NCBI RefSeq assembly: GCF_003253995.1
Contig: NZ_QKZL01000005.1
Span: 62,001 to 126,000 of the forward strand
Length of the DNA stretch: 64,000 nt
From: Palleronia aestuarii
GTDB taxonomy: Bacteria > Pseudomonadota > Alphaproteobacteria > Rhodobacterales > Rhodobacteraceae
Direction of reading: 5' to 3'
The number at the start of each line of letters is the position of its first letter. Positions within the stretch are counted from its first letter, which is position 1. Below, one piece after another: positions 1 to 8,806 of the stretch. The position numbers were made by a program, and so were the translations under genes. Under the pieces are notes generated by a model. It saw nothing but the letters and a program-made list of their open reading frames with translations. It was not told where the DNA came from and made no database searches.

Positions 1-2
1 CG

Positions 3-740
3 ACCGCGCGTGCCATGGGTTTTCCCGCCGCCCTGCTCCCCGGCGTCTTCGTCTACGGCCACGCGGTGCGGCTCGCGGTGATCGGCTGGGGCGCGGACTG
101 GCTCGCGCGGGGTCGGGCGCAGGTCCGGTTCCGCCGCCCGGTCTATGCCGGCGACCGGCTCGTCGTGACGCGCGGTGCACTTGCGCGGGAGGCGGACGGC
201 GTCGCCGCGCCGGTGACGGTCACGCGCGGTACGGAGGGCGAGGTCGTGCTCGACGGCCGCCTCGGCCTCGCCGATCGTCCGCCCGATCCACCCACGACGC
301 TGCCGCTTCCGCCCACCTTCATGCCGAAGCGCGCCATCCGGCCAGGTGACTTCGCACCGCCGCTGCAACTCGGCAGCGGCGAGACGGTGCTGAGCCCCGA
401 TTTCGTGGCCGAATCCCGTGCCGACTTCCACGAAACCGAGGCGATCTTCGTCGAACGCGGCCTGGTACATCCGGGCTGCCTGCTGCGCCGGACGATGGAG
501 GATGCGGTGGCCAACCTCGCTCTGCCGATGCCGTTGATCTTCGCCGGGGCGGAGGTGGAGAACCTCGCCCCAGCCCCGGTCGGCGCGCGCTACGCCACCT
601 CGTCGCGGATCGTCTCGGTCTCGGAAGCGCGCGGCAAGCACTATTTCGAGACGGAAGAATGGCTCCTGGCCGATGGCCACCCCGTCGCGCGCCACGTCCG
701 GCGCAACCTCTATGCCATGTCCCGGGCTTCCGTGTCGTGA
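3..740 (+). CDS. MaoC/hot-dog fold dehydratase-like protein, 5' end cut by window
   Basis: The reading frame is open to the left edge of the window, and the first ATG (15) falls inside what looks like the first hot-dog helix, so the true start is probably outside. About 241 residues are visible. Two hot-dog-like halves are suggested: an N-terminal part around residues 5-85 containing a VYAGDRL-type stretch, and a C-terminal part around 120-235 with FHETEAIF and VHPGCLLRR. In this fold, MaoC-type proteins hydrate or dehydrate acyl-CoA thioesters. The stop codon overlaps the GTG of the enolase-superfamily gene (GTGA), so the two are translationally coupled. Substrate is unknown; the family call is by overall pattern only. 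Confidence 0.6.
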   Translation, partial: TARAMGFPAALLPGVFVYGHAVRLAVIGWGADWLARGRAQVRFRRPVYAGDRLVVTRGALAREADGVAAPVTVTRGTEGEVVLDGRLGLADRPPDPPTTLPLPPTFMPKRAIRPGDFAPPLQLGSGETVLSPDFVAESRADFHETEAIFVERGLVHPGCLLRRTMEDAVANLALPMPLIFAGAEVENLAPAPVGARYATSSRIVSVSEARGKHYFETEEWLLADGHPVARHVRRNLYAMSRASVS

Positions 741-1840
741 GCCGGATCGCCCGCCTCGAGACGTTCTCGACCCCGGCGGTGGGCTTCGTCCGGGTGACGG
801 CGGAGGACGGCACGGAGGGCTGGGGCCAGGTCTCCACCTACAACGCCGACATCACCTGCACCGTCTTCCACCGCCAGGTCGCGCCGCACGCACTCGGGGC
901 CGAGACGACCGACATCGCGGGGCTGATCGAGCTCATCGGCGAGCGCGAGCACAAGTTTCCCGGCAGCTACCTGCGCCGCGCCCAAGCCGGGCTCGACACC
1001 GCGCTCTGGGATCTGCGGGGCAAGGTCGAGGGCAAGCCGGTCTGCACGCTCCTCGGTGGCAGCCCCGGCCCGCTGCGCATCTACGGCAGCTCGATGCGGC
1101 GCGACATCGCGCCCGACGAGGAGGCCGACCGGCTGGTCCGGCTGCGCGACACCTACGGCATCGACGCGTTCAAATGGCGTGTGGGCCGGGTCTGCGGCCG
1201 CGACGTCGACCAGTGGGATGGCCGCACCGAGGAGATCGTGCCCACGGTGGCGCGCGCGCTCGGCGACGAGGTGACAAAGCTCGTGGACGCCAATTCCGGC
1301 TTCACGCCGGCGCGCGCGATCGAGGTGGGGCGGATGCTCGAAGATCACGGCATCGTCCATTTCGAGGAGCCCTGCCCCTACTGGGAGTTCGACTGGACGA
1401 AAGAGGTGACGGACGCGCTGTCGCTCGACGTGACCGGCGGCGAGCAGGATTGCGAGATCTCCGCCTGGCGCACGATGATCGAGATGCGCGCGGTCGACTT
1501 GGTGCAGCCCGACGTGCTCTATCTCGGCGGCGTCGCCCGGACCTTAGAGGTCGCGGCGATGGCGGCCGGCGCCGGCCTGCCCTGCATCCCCCATTCCGCC
1601 AATCGCAGTCTCGTCACGGTGTGCGCGATGCATGTCCTTCGGGCGATCCCGAATGCCGGGCCTTACCTGGAATTCTCGATCGAGAATTACGGGTCGGAGG
1701 ACTGGACCGATCCGCTCTTCGTCCATGCGCCGTTCGAGATACGCGATGGGTGCATCGAGATCGAGGATCGGCCCGGCTGGGGTGTCGAGATCAATCCGAA
1801 CTTCCTCGCGAACGCCCGCCATGAGGAGACCCGCGCCTGA
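737..1840 (+). CDS. Mandelate racemase/muconate lactonizing (enolase superfamily) enzyme
   Basis: 367 residues, typical length for the family. The N-terminal capping domain is followed by a modified TIM barrel. Visible active-site elements are K146 and R148 (FKWRVG), metal-ligand candidates D184 (VDANSG), the EEP at 210-212 and E236 (GGEQD), and catalytic H286 (PHSAN). Such enzymes abstract the alpha proton of a carboxylate under Mg2+ control and commonly dehydrate sugar acids. The mandelate racemase subgroup usually has K-x-K on the second strand; here it is K-x-R, so the substrate cannot be predicted with confidence. GTG 737 is chosen because it overlaps the upstream stop by 4 bases and begins directly at the family N-terminus. 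Confidence 0.85.
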   Translation: MSRIARLETFSTPAVGFVRVTAEDGTEGWGQVSTYNADITCTVFHRQVAPHALGAETTDIAGLIELIGEREHKFPGSYLRRAQAGLDTALWDLRGKVEGKPVCTLLGGSPGPLRIYGSSMRRDIAPDEEADRLVRLRDTYGIDAFKWRVGRVCGRDVDQWDGRTEEIVPTVARALGDEVTKLVDANSGFTPARAIEVGRMLEDHGIVHFEEPCPYWEFDWTKEVTDALSLDVTGGEQDCEISAWRTMIEMRAVDLVQPDVLYLGGVARTLEVAAMAAGAGLPCIPHSANRSLVTVCAMHVLRAIPNAGPYLEFSIENYGSEDWTDPLFVHAPFEIRDGCIEIEDRPGWGVEINPNFLANARHEETRA

Positions 1841-2578
1841 TCCCTGGGTCGGCATCGCTTCGACCCGGCGTCTAGCGCAGAGCAGTCTGAGCACCAAGAT
1901 ATCTGGGGGAGCCGGTACGGCCTTTCATCGATGATCGACACAGGTCCGGACGATTGGGGAAAGGGATTGCGAAATCCACGAAAGTCGTTCGAATTTTACC
2001 GCGGGTGCCCGCAACCTGCGGCGGTCGGCGATGACATCTCGGGAGGCTCGCATAAGCCTTGGCGATACATAGAACGCTCCCCAAATCGGTCGCTATTCGA
2101 AATCTGAACCTGCAATGAGGGTCGCATCGTGGAGTCCTCTGCCAGTGACGCTGACGCTCAGTTTTCCATGATAGCTCCGAAGGGAGGTGGCATTCCCCTG
2201 ATAGGATGACGTGAGTTTTGATCGCCTCGCCCACCGGGCATCGGGCCGGGCCAAATGCCCTGATCTTGCGTAATCACCCGCACCGGACGCCGAGGCTTCC
2301 TTCGCTGATACCCTATCGTTCTCGCGGCCACTGAAGGCCAGATCTCGCTCTTTGAGGTCCGATACGATGCGTCCCGCATGGCGTCATCCCGAACCGGAGC
2401 GCGTCCAGCGAACGTGGGCCGTTCGAGATCGTGAGACGCTCGATCGACGCCGGCGAAGGCGTCATGGCGGCGGCATAGCGTGTCGCGCGCGTTCCCGACC
2501 GCCGTTCCTTCACCGAATCTTCACCTTGATCCTGCAGTTTCGCCTGAGAATTCGGATGGAATGTCAGGGGTCTGCAGA
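1841..2578. other. 738-bp intergenic region without a recognisable gene
   Basis: No open frame here has convincing codon use or a recognisable domain. Local base composition is less GC-rich than in the neighbouring genes, notably around 1960-2110. It ends with the leader of the hybrid kinase, where AGGGG at 2566-2570 is the likely ribosome site. The promoter of the kinase operon must lie here, but I cannot place it. Confidence 0.5.
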
Positions 2579-5011
2579 ATGCAGGGCATCGTATCGATGG
2601 TCGAGAGCGGATCGATCGTACTTCTTTCCGTCCTGATCGTGAGCGCGATCCATAGTCGGTTCGCAAACCGCTTCTGGGTCGGGAGTGCGCTGCTCGGATT
2701 GCTTTTCACGCTCGTCGGCGTCGTGGTGATGGAGAACGGGTTCGAGGTCGTCCCCGGGATCCTGACCGATCCCCGCGGTGCCGTCGTCGTGCTTTCCGCT
2801 GCGTTCGGCGGCCCGGTGAGCGTCGCCATCACCGCCTCGTCTCTCGCTTTCCTGAGATTGGCATACGGCGGGGTGGGAGCGGTCGCGGGCGCGACCTACA
2901 TTCTCGGCACCGGTCTTGCCGCCGGGCTCCTGTGGTGCTGGTGGTTCCAGTACCTGAAGCAACGTCCGACCATCCTCTATGTGGTGAGCCAGGCCATCGT
3001 CGCGGGAACGGTCCCGTCCGTGATCCTCCTCACGATCAGCAATGCCCCGTGGGACGTGTTCCTCGTTTCGAACGCTCTCCTGATACCCACGAATTTCCTC
3101 GCGACCGTGCTCATGGGCTCGATGCTGGTCCGCGATTTCGAGCGGTCCCACGCCATCAGGGAACACGATGAAAAGCAGGCCCAGATCGACGCCATAGCGG
3201 AGCATGCCCCGGTCGCGTTGTTCCAGATCGTCCGCGACAGAGACGGCATGCCAAATTTCACCTACGTCTCCCGGGCCGTCGAACGTATCATCGAGGTTCG
3301 GCCCGACGACCTCCTCGCGGATTTCGAGAAGCTCGACACGATCTCGGATGGCGAGGTCACGGCGCTCATCAAGGACAAGCTCGAGGCATCCGTGGCCGAG
3401 TTCGGCGCATGGAGCCACGAGATGTCATGCAGAACCTCCGGCGGCCAGGAGAAGTGGATCTACATCCGCGCGGGCATCCGTAAGGACCGTGACGGCCGAT
3501 GCGTCTGGGACGGTTCCATCGTCGATGTCACCGAGCGGAAGATCACGGAGAAGCTTCAGGACGAGTTCATCTCCACCGTCAGCCACGAGCTCAGGACCCC
3601 GCTCACGTCGATCCGGGGCTCGCTGGGCCTCGTTCTCGGCCTCGGCACCGAGCAGTTGCCCGACAAGCTCTTGGGGATGCTGAACATCGCCAATCGCAAC
3701 GCGGAGCGCCTCGTCCTGCTCATCAACGATCTCCTCGACATGCAGAAGATCCGATCGGGCAAGATGCGGATGTCGATGAAGCGGCAGGAAATCCGGTTCC
3801 ATGTCGACGATGCCATTACCTCGGCTGCGAACTACGCGCCGGATAAGAAAATCCGGCTCGTCGTCGAAGATCACGTGCCCGCGGGCGAAGCCATGATCGA
3901 TCCCGCGCGGCTCGATCAGGTCCTCGCTAACCTCCTGTCGAACGCGATCAAGTTCTCGCCGAAAGAGGGGGTCGTCACGACCTCGATCCATCATGTCGAC
4001 GACAAGATCCGCATCTCGGTGACCGACGAAGGTCCCGGCATTCCGGCGGCGTTCCGCGACCGCATCTTCAAGCCGTTCTGCCAGAACGAAATGTCGAACA
4101 CGCGCAGCGTCGGCGGGACCGGCCTCGGATTGAATATCAGCAAGGCCCTCGTAGAGGCGATGGACGGAACGCTCTGGTTCGACTCGATCGAGGGGAGCGG
4201 GACGACCTTTCACGTCGATCTGCCCGCGGTCTCGGTGCAGGGGATGGGCGGTCTCATGCCGAACGTCCTGGCGACCGGCCGACGCGTGCTGATCTGCAGC
4301 AATGACGGGGACCTGACCCGGACGGCGACGGAAACCGCTGCACCCCTGTCGCTGGTTGCCGATATCGCCCAGGACGCCGATGCGGCCTATGGCCTCGCCT
4401 GCCGCAATCAGTACGCGGCACTGGTGCTCGATGCCGGCATCGGTTCCCCCGCCCCCCTGCTGAACCGCCTCGCGGCGGACGAGAGGACGCGGGACTTTCC
4501 GGTCATCGCCGTCGTGGAAAGCGGAGAGGATGATTGCGGGGCAGTGACGGAGACGTTGATCCGGCTCGCGAAGCCGCTCGAAAAGGTCGGTCTGAGACAG
4601 GCCCTGGATGCTGTACTCGCGATGCGCCCTGCCCGTTCGCATATTCTCTATGTCGAGGACGACACGTACCTGCACGAGATCTTCCGCCAGCATCTGGGAG
4701 AGGACGTGAACATGACATCGGCCAGGACGCTGACGGAGGCACGGTCGTGCCTCGCGACGGGCAAGTTCGATCTCATCCTCCTCGACCTCGAACTTCCGGA
4801 CGGCGCCGGACAGCAGCTCGTGAAAGAAATTGCACCGAGCACGCCGATCATCGTGTTCTCGGCCTACGATGTCGATCCGGACGTCGCCCGGTACGTCAAG
4901 GGCGTCATGACGAAGTCGCGCGTGAAGGAAGCGGAGGTCGCACAGACCGTCCTGGCCACGCTTGCGGGAAAACCCCTCGACAGATCACATCTCTCGGCGT
5001 CGGCAGCATGA
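2579..5011 (+). CDS. Membrane-bound hybrid sensor histidine kinase with PAS and two receiver domains
   Basis: 810 residues. The first about 190 residues are a multi-helix membrane sensor (5TM-5TMR_LYT-like). Then come a PAS/PAC domain (about 200-320), HisKA with phospho-acceptor H336 (SHELRTPLTS), HATPase_c with an N box (LLSNAIKFSP) and G boxes (DEGPGIP, GGTGLGLNISK), a degenerate receiver-like domain from about 560, and a C-terminal receiver with phospho-acceptor D736 (LLDLELPD). It autophosphorylates on an unknown signal. ATG 2579 is preferred because AGGGG lies 8 nt upstream; an upstream ATG at 2561 is possible. A stand-alone receiver follows 25 bp downstream and is a likely phosphotransfer partner. 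Confidence 0.88.
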   Translation: MQGIVSMVESGSIVLLSVLIVSAIHSRFANRFWVGSALLGLLFTLVGVVVMENGFEVVPGILTDPRGAVVVLSAAFGGPVSVAITASSLAFLRLAYGGVGAVAGATYILGTGLAAGLLWCWWFQYLKQRPTILYVVSQAIVAGTVPSVILLTISNAPWDVFLVSNALLIPTNFLATVLMGSMLVRDFERSHAIREHDEKQAQIDAIAEHAPVALFQIVRDRDGMPNFTYVSRAVERIIEVRPDDLLADFEKLDTISDGEVTALIKDKLEASVAEFGAWSHEMSCRTSGGQEKWIYIRAGIRKDRDGRCVWDGSIVDVTERKITEKLQDEFISTVSHELRTPLTSIRGSLGLVLGLGTEQLPDKLLGMLNIANRNAERLVLLINDLLDMQKIRSGKMRMSMKRQEIRFHVDDAITSAANYAPDKKIRLVVEDHVPAGEAMIDPARLDQVLANLLSNAIKFSPKEGVVTTSIHHVDDKIRISVTDEGPGIPAAFRDRIFKPFCQNEMSNTRSVGGTGLGLNISKALVEAMDGTLWFDSIEGSGTTFHVDLPAVSVQGMGGLMPNVLATGRRVLICSNDGDLTRTATETAAPLSLVADIAQDADAAYGLACRNQYAALVLDAGIGSPAPLLNRLAADERTRDFPVIAVVESGEDDCGAVTETLIRLAKPLEKVGLRQALDAVLAMRPARSHILYVEDDTYLHEIFRQHLGEDVNMTSARTLTEARSCLATGKFDLILLDLELPDGAGQQLVKEIAPSTPIIVFSAYDVDPDVARYVKGVMTKSRVKEAEVAQTVLATLAGKPLDRSHLSASAA

Positions 5012-5036
5012 AAAAGACCGGAAGGACAGGCAGACC

Positions 5037-5423
5037 ATGAAAATTCTTCATGTCGAGGACGAAGCCGATATCCGCGAGATTGCCGAACTGGCCCTGAAAT
5101 TCGATCCGGACTTCGAAGTGACATCCGTCGCGAACGGAGCCGACGCACTGGAGAGGGCAGCGGAGATCGATCCGGAACTTCTCCTGCTCGACGTGATGAT
5201 GCCGGACATGGACGGTCCCAGCCTCCTGAAGACCTTGCGCGGCCATGCGCGGACGGCCGGCACCCCGGTCATCTTCATGACCGCCGCGGCGCAGAAGCAC
5301 ATCGTCGATGACCTCATGCAACTCGGCGCGATCGGCGTGATCACGAAGCCGTTCGACCCGATGACGCTCGCCGAGGACGTCCGGGAAATAGTCGAAAGCC
5401 GCGGGATCGTCGCGGCCGGCTGA
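5037..5423 (+). CDS. Single-domain response regulator (CheY-like)
   Basis: 128 residues, receiver domain only. Acidic pocket residues are near the start (HVEDEAD), the phospho-acceptor is D52 (LLLDVMMPDMDG), followed by the conserved T (FMTA) and K in TKPFDP. There is no DNA-binding output, so it acts by protein interaction or as a phosphate relay or sink. GGAAGGA lies about 10 nt upstream of the chosen ATG. It sits 25 bp after the hybrid kinase in the same orientation and is almost certainly co-transcribed with it. Confidence 0.9.
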   Translation: MKILHVEDEADIREIAELALKFDPDFEVTSVANGADALERAAEIDPELLLLDVMMPDMDGPSLLKTLRGHARTAGTPVIFMTAAAQKHIVDDLMQLGAIGVITKPFDPMTLAEDVREIVESRGIVAAG

Positions 5424-5603
5424 TCTTTCTTCGAAAGTGCCGGAAAACGGTTTGCGTCCTCGATGGGTTTTGTGATCGATCGGCTCATCGATTTGCGGCT
5501 CCCTTCGCGTGGCCGCGATGACGAGAACCGGGCGCGTTCGCGAGGTCTCTCGACGCCCGACACGTACCGCGTGTACTTTCTGCCGTTCCGAAGCCGCCGC
5601 AGA

Positions 5604-5897
5604 TCAGTCGCGATGAGCGGGATTGATCGGCTCGGAACCCGCGGGAGATTTCGGCGCGCCGGGCAGATCGTCGTCCTCCCGCGAAAGCCGGATCAGGGGA
5701 AGCGCGCGGCGGACGAGATCGCGCGCCGGCAGGTCGTCATCCGACGAGACCGCATCGACGAACTGGCGCCGCATTCTGGGATCCCAGAAATCGTTGATAT
5801 GCGCGGCGAGGCCCTCCAGCGCCTCGTCCCGATCCGTCTTGCTCTCCATGAAGAGGCTGATCTGGTTGGCCATGCCAACGAGCTTCTCGGGTCGCAC
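5604..5897 (-). CDS. fdsD: Formate dehydrogenase delta subunit FdsD
   Basis: 97 residues. The family signature is clear: RPEKLVGMANQIS near the N-terminus and NDFWDPRMRRQF near residue 40. FdsD is a small subunit or maturation partner of soluble, molybdenum-dependent NAD formate dehydrogenases. It starts at GTG 5897, with GGGAG about 9 nt upstream and 20 bp after the fdsA stop. The C-terminal tail after about residue 70 is acidic and probably disordered. It is the last gene of the fdsGBAD operon. Confidence 0.88.
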   Translation of the reverse strand: MRPEKLVGMANQISLFMESKTDRDEALEGLAAHINDFWDPRMRRQFVDAVSSDDDLPARDLVRRALPLIRLSREDDDLPGAPKSPAGSEPINPAHRD

Positions 5898-5917
5898 TGG
5901 ACGTCGTCTCCCTGGGG

Positions 5918-8806
5918 CTATTCGGCCGCGTAGTCGATGCGCCGTGCGGCTTCGGCGTGGTCGGAATAGCGTTCCTGCCAGTCGGACGGTCCGTTGGAGG
6001 GCGCGACCTGCACCGCCGTCACCTTGTATTCCGGGCAGTTCGTGGCCCAATCCGAATTGTCGGTGGTCACGACGTTGGCCTGCGTGTCGGGGTGGTGGAA
6101 CGTGGTGTAGACGACGCCCGCCGCCACTCTGTCGGTGATCTGCGCCCGGAGGGTCGTCTCCCCAGCGCGCGAGGCGATGCGGACCCAGTCGCCGTCCCTC
6201 ACGCCACGGTTCTCCGCGTCATGAGGATTGATCTCTAGCCGGTCCTCGTCGTGCCAGATCGTGTTGGCCGTCCGCCGGGTCTGGGCGCCGACATTGTACT
6301 GCGACAGGATCCGCCCGGTCGTCAGGAGAAGCGGATAGCGCGGCCCGCTCCGCTCCTCAGTCGCGACGTAATCGGTCCGGATGAAGCGGCCCTTGCCGCG
6401 CACGAAACCCTCGACATGCATCATGGGCGTGCCCTCGGGATGTACCTCGTTGCAGGGCCACTGGACCGAGCCCTTCTCCTCCAGAAGCCCGTAGGTGACG
6501 CCCGCGAAGGACGGTGTCGTCGCCGCGATCTCGTCCATGATCTCCGACGGGTGGGTATATCCCCATTCCGTGCCCATCGCGGCGGCGAGCAGTTGCGTGA
6601 CTTCCCAGTCGGCGTATCGCGCGCGCGGCGCCATGACCCGGCGCACCCGGTTGATCCGCCGCTCGGCATTGGTGAAGGTGCCGTCCTTTTCGAGGAAAGA
6701 CGATCCGGGCAGGAAGACGTGGGCGTAGTTGGACGTCTCGTTTAGGAAGAGGTCGTGCACGATCACGCAATCCATCGCGGAGAGCGCCGCGACCACGTGG
6801 CTCGTATCGGGATCGGATTGAACGATGTCCTCGCCCTGGCAGTAGAGCCCGCCGAACGATCCGTCGAGCGCGGCGTCGAACATGTTGGGGATCCGCAGGC
6901 CCGGCTCGGGATCGATCTTCACCCCCCAGCGGCTCTCGAAGATCTCGCGCGCGTCGTCGTGCTTGACGTGGCGATAGCCCGGAAGCTCATGCGGGAAGGA
7001 GCCCATGTCGCAGGAGCCTTGGACGTTGTTCTGACCGCGGAGCGGGTTCACACCGGCCCCTTCGATCCCGACATTGCCGGTCAGCATGGCAAGATTGGCG
7101 ATGCCGATGACCGTGGTGGAGCCCTGCGAATGCTCCGTCACACCGAGCCCGTAATAGATCGCCGCCCGTCCTCCGGTGGCGTAGAGGCGCGCGGCCTGCC
7201 TCAGCGTTTCCGCCGGGACGCCGGTGACCTCCTCCATCGCCTCGGGGGCATGGCGCGGATCGCTGACGAACTCGAGGTAATCGGCGAAGGCCTCGGCATC
7301 GCAGCGTTCGTCGATGAAGGCCTGGTCCTGCAGCCCCTCGGCGACGATGACGTGGGCCATGGCCGTCACCACGGCGACGTTCGTGCCGGGCCGGAGCGGC
7401 AGGTGGTGGGCCGCCTCGACATGGGGTGTCTTGACGAGGTCGATGCGGCGCGGATCCACGACGATCAGCTTCGCGCCCTGCCGCAGGCGTTTCTTGAGGC
7501 GGCTGGCGAAGACCGGATGGCCGTCGGTGGGATTGGCGCCGATCACCAGCACCACGTCGGCATGTTCCACGGAGTCGAAATCCTGCGTGCCCGCCGAGGT
7601 GCCGTAGGTCTGGCCGAGCCCGTAGCCGGTGGGCGAATGGCAGACCCTGGCGCAGGTGTCCGTGTTATTGTTGAGAAACACGCCGCGGGCAAGTTTCTGG
7701 ACCAGATAGGTCTCCTCGTTGGTGCAGCGGCTCGACGTGATGACGCCGATCGAGCGGCGGCCCTTTTCGGCCTGGATGCCCTTGAGACGTTTCGCGGCGA
7801 AGCCGAGCGCCTCCTCCCAGGATACCTCGCGCCAGGGCTCGTCGATCCGGTCGCGGATCATCGGCGAGAGGATGCGGTCGGGATGCTCGGCATAGCCGTA
7901 GGCGAAGCGGCCCTTGACGCAGGAATGGCCGCGATTGGCCTTGCCGTCCTTGTAAGGCACCATGCGCACCAGCTCGTCGCCGCGCATCTGCGCCTCAAAG
8001 GAGCAGCCGACGCCGCAATAGGCGCAGGTCGTCACCACGCTGCGCTCGGGAGTGCCGATCTCAACGACGCTCTTTTCGACCAGCGTCGCGGTCGGGCAGG
8101 CCTGCACGCAGGCCCCGCAGGAGACGCAATCGGACGACAGCATGTCGTCGAGCGAGGTTCCCGCCGACACCCGACTGTCCCAGCCGCGCCCCGCGATGGT
8201 CAGCGCGAAGGTGCCCTGAACCTCCTCGCAGGCACGCACGCAGCGTGAGCAGACGATGCATTTCGACGGATCGTAGTCGAAATAAGGGTTCGACTGGTCC
8301 TTGGGCAGGTAGAACGGATTGTTCTCTCCGGCCGTGTTGCGGATCTGGAAATGCGTGCCCTTCTCGGCCACGCTGTCGTAGCGCACGTCGCGCAATCCCA
8401 CGGCACCGGCCATGTCCTGCAACTCGCAATCGCCGTTCGCGGCGCAGGTCAGGCAGTCGAGCGGGTGGTCGGAAATGTAGAGCTCCATCACCCCCTTGCG
8501 GAGCTTCTTCAGCCGGTCGGTCTGCGTGTGGACCACCATGCCATCGGCCACCGGCGTGGTGCAGGAGGACGGCGTGCCGTTCCGCCCCTCGATCTCCACG
8601 AGACAGAGGCGGCAGGACCCGAACGCGTCGAGCATGTCGGTCGCGCAGAGCTTCGGCACCGCGATCTCTGCCTCCGACGCGGCGCGCATGATCGAGGTTC
8701 CGGCGGGCACCGTCACCTCGGTGCCGTCGACGGTCAGGGTGACCATGGTCTCGGAGGTGCCGCGCTTGGTGCCACGGTCGATCGTCCTGGACAGCGGTAT
8801 GGTCAT
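5918..8806 (-). CDS. fdsA: NAD-dependent formate dehydrogenase alpha subunit (Mo-bis-MGD) FdsA
   Basis: 962 residues, the usual length. An N-terminal [2Fe-2S] ferredoxin domain (about 20-95) is followed by the His/Cys cluster site HPLDCLTC and two [4Fe-4S] sites (CIVCSRCVRAC, CVSCGACVQAC). A further [4Fe-4S] site (CAYCGVGC) opens the molybdopterin part. C389 in CARVCHSPT is the expected molybdenum ligand, followed by H390; this is the cysteine rather than the selenocysteine form. It oxidises formate to CO2 and passes electrons through the clusters to FdsB. ATG 8806 overlaps the fdsB stop (ATGA). Confidence 0.96.
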   Translation of the reverse strand: MTIPLSRTIDRGTKRGTSETMVTLTVDGTEVTVPAGTSIMRAASEAEIAVPKLCATDMLDAFGSCRLCLVEIEGRNGTPSSCTTPVADGMVVHTQTDRLKKLRKGVMELYISDHPLDCLTCAANGDCELQDMAGAVGLRDVRYDSVAEKGTHFQIRNTAGENNPFYLPKDQSNPYFDYDPSKCIVCSRCVRACEEVQGTFALTIAGRGWDSRVSAGTSLDDMLSSDCVSCGACVQACPTATLVEKSVVEIGTPERSVVTTCAYCGVGCSFEAQMRGDELVRMVPYKDGKANRGHSCVKGRFAYGYAEHPDRILSPMIRDRIDEPWREVSWEEALGFAAKRLKGIQAEKGRRSIGVITSSRCTNEETYLVQKLARGVFLNNNTDTCARVCHSPTGYGLGQTYGTSAGTQDFDSVEHADVVLVIGANPTDGHPVFASRLKKRLRQGAKLIVVDPRRIDLVKTPHVEAAHHLPLRPGTNVAVVTAMAHVIVAEGLQDQAFIDERCDAEAFADYLEFVSDPRHAPEAMEEVTGVPAETLRQAARLYATGGRAAIYYGLGVTEHSQGSTTVIGIANLAMLTGNVGIEGAGVNPLRGQNNVQGSCDMGSFPHELPGYRHVKHDDAREIFESRWGVKIDPEPGLRIPNMFDAALDGSFGGLYCQGEDIVQSDPDTSHVVAALSAMDCVIVHDLFLNETSNYAHVFLPGSSFLEKDGTFTNAERRINRVRRVMAPRARYADWEVTQLLAAAMGTEWGYTHPSEIMDEIAATTPSFAGVTYGLLEEKGSVQWPCNEVHPEGTPMMHVEGFVRGKGRFIRTDYVATEERSGPRYPLLLTTGRILSQYNVGAQTRRTANTIWHDEDRLEINPHDAENRGVRDGDWVRIASRAGETTLRAQITDRVAAGVVYTTFHHPDTQANVVTTDNSDWATNCPEYKVTAVQVAPSNGPSDWQERYSDHAEAARRIDYAAE

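Noticed and set aside
1841-2578. Possible RNA gene or small protein gene in the gap before the hybrid kinase
   Set aside because: I found no tRNA cloverleaf, riboswitch core or coding frame with a ribosome site; left as an unexplained gap.
6755-8248. 497-codon plus-strand frame inside fdsA
   Set aside because: It is the mirror of the fdsA coding frame; fdsA has full domain evidence, and this frame shows no known motif.
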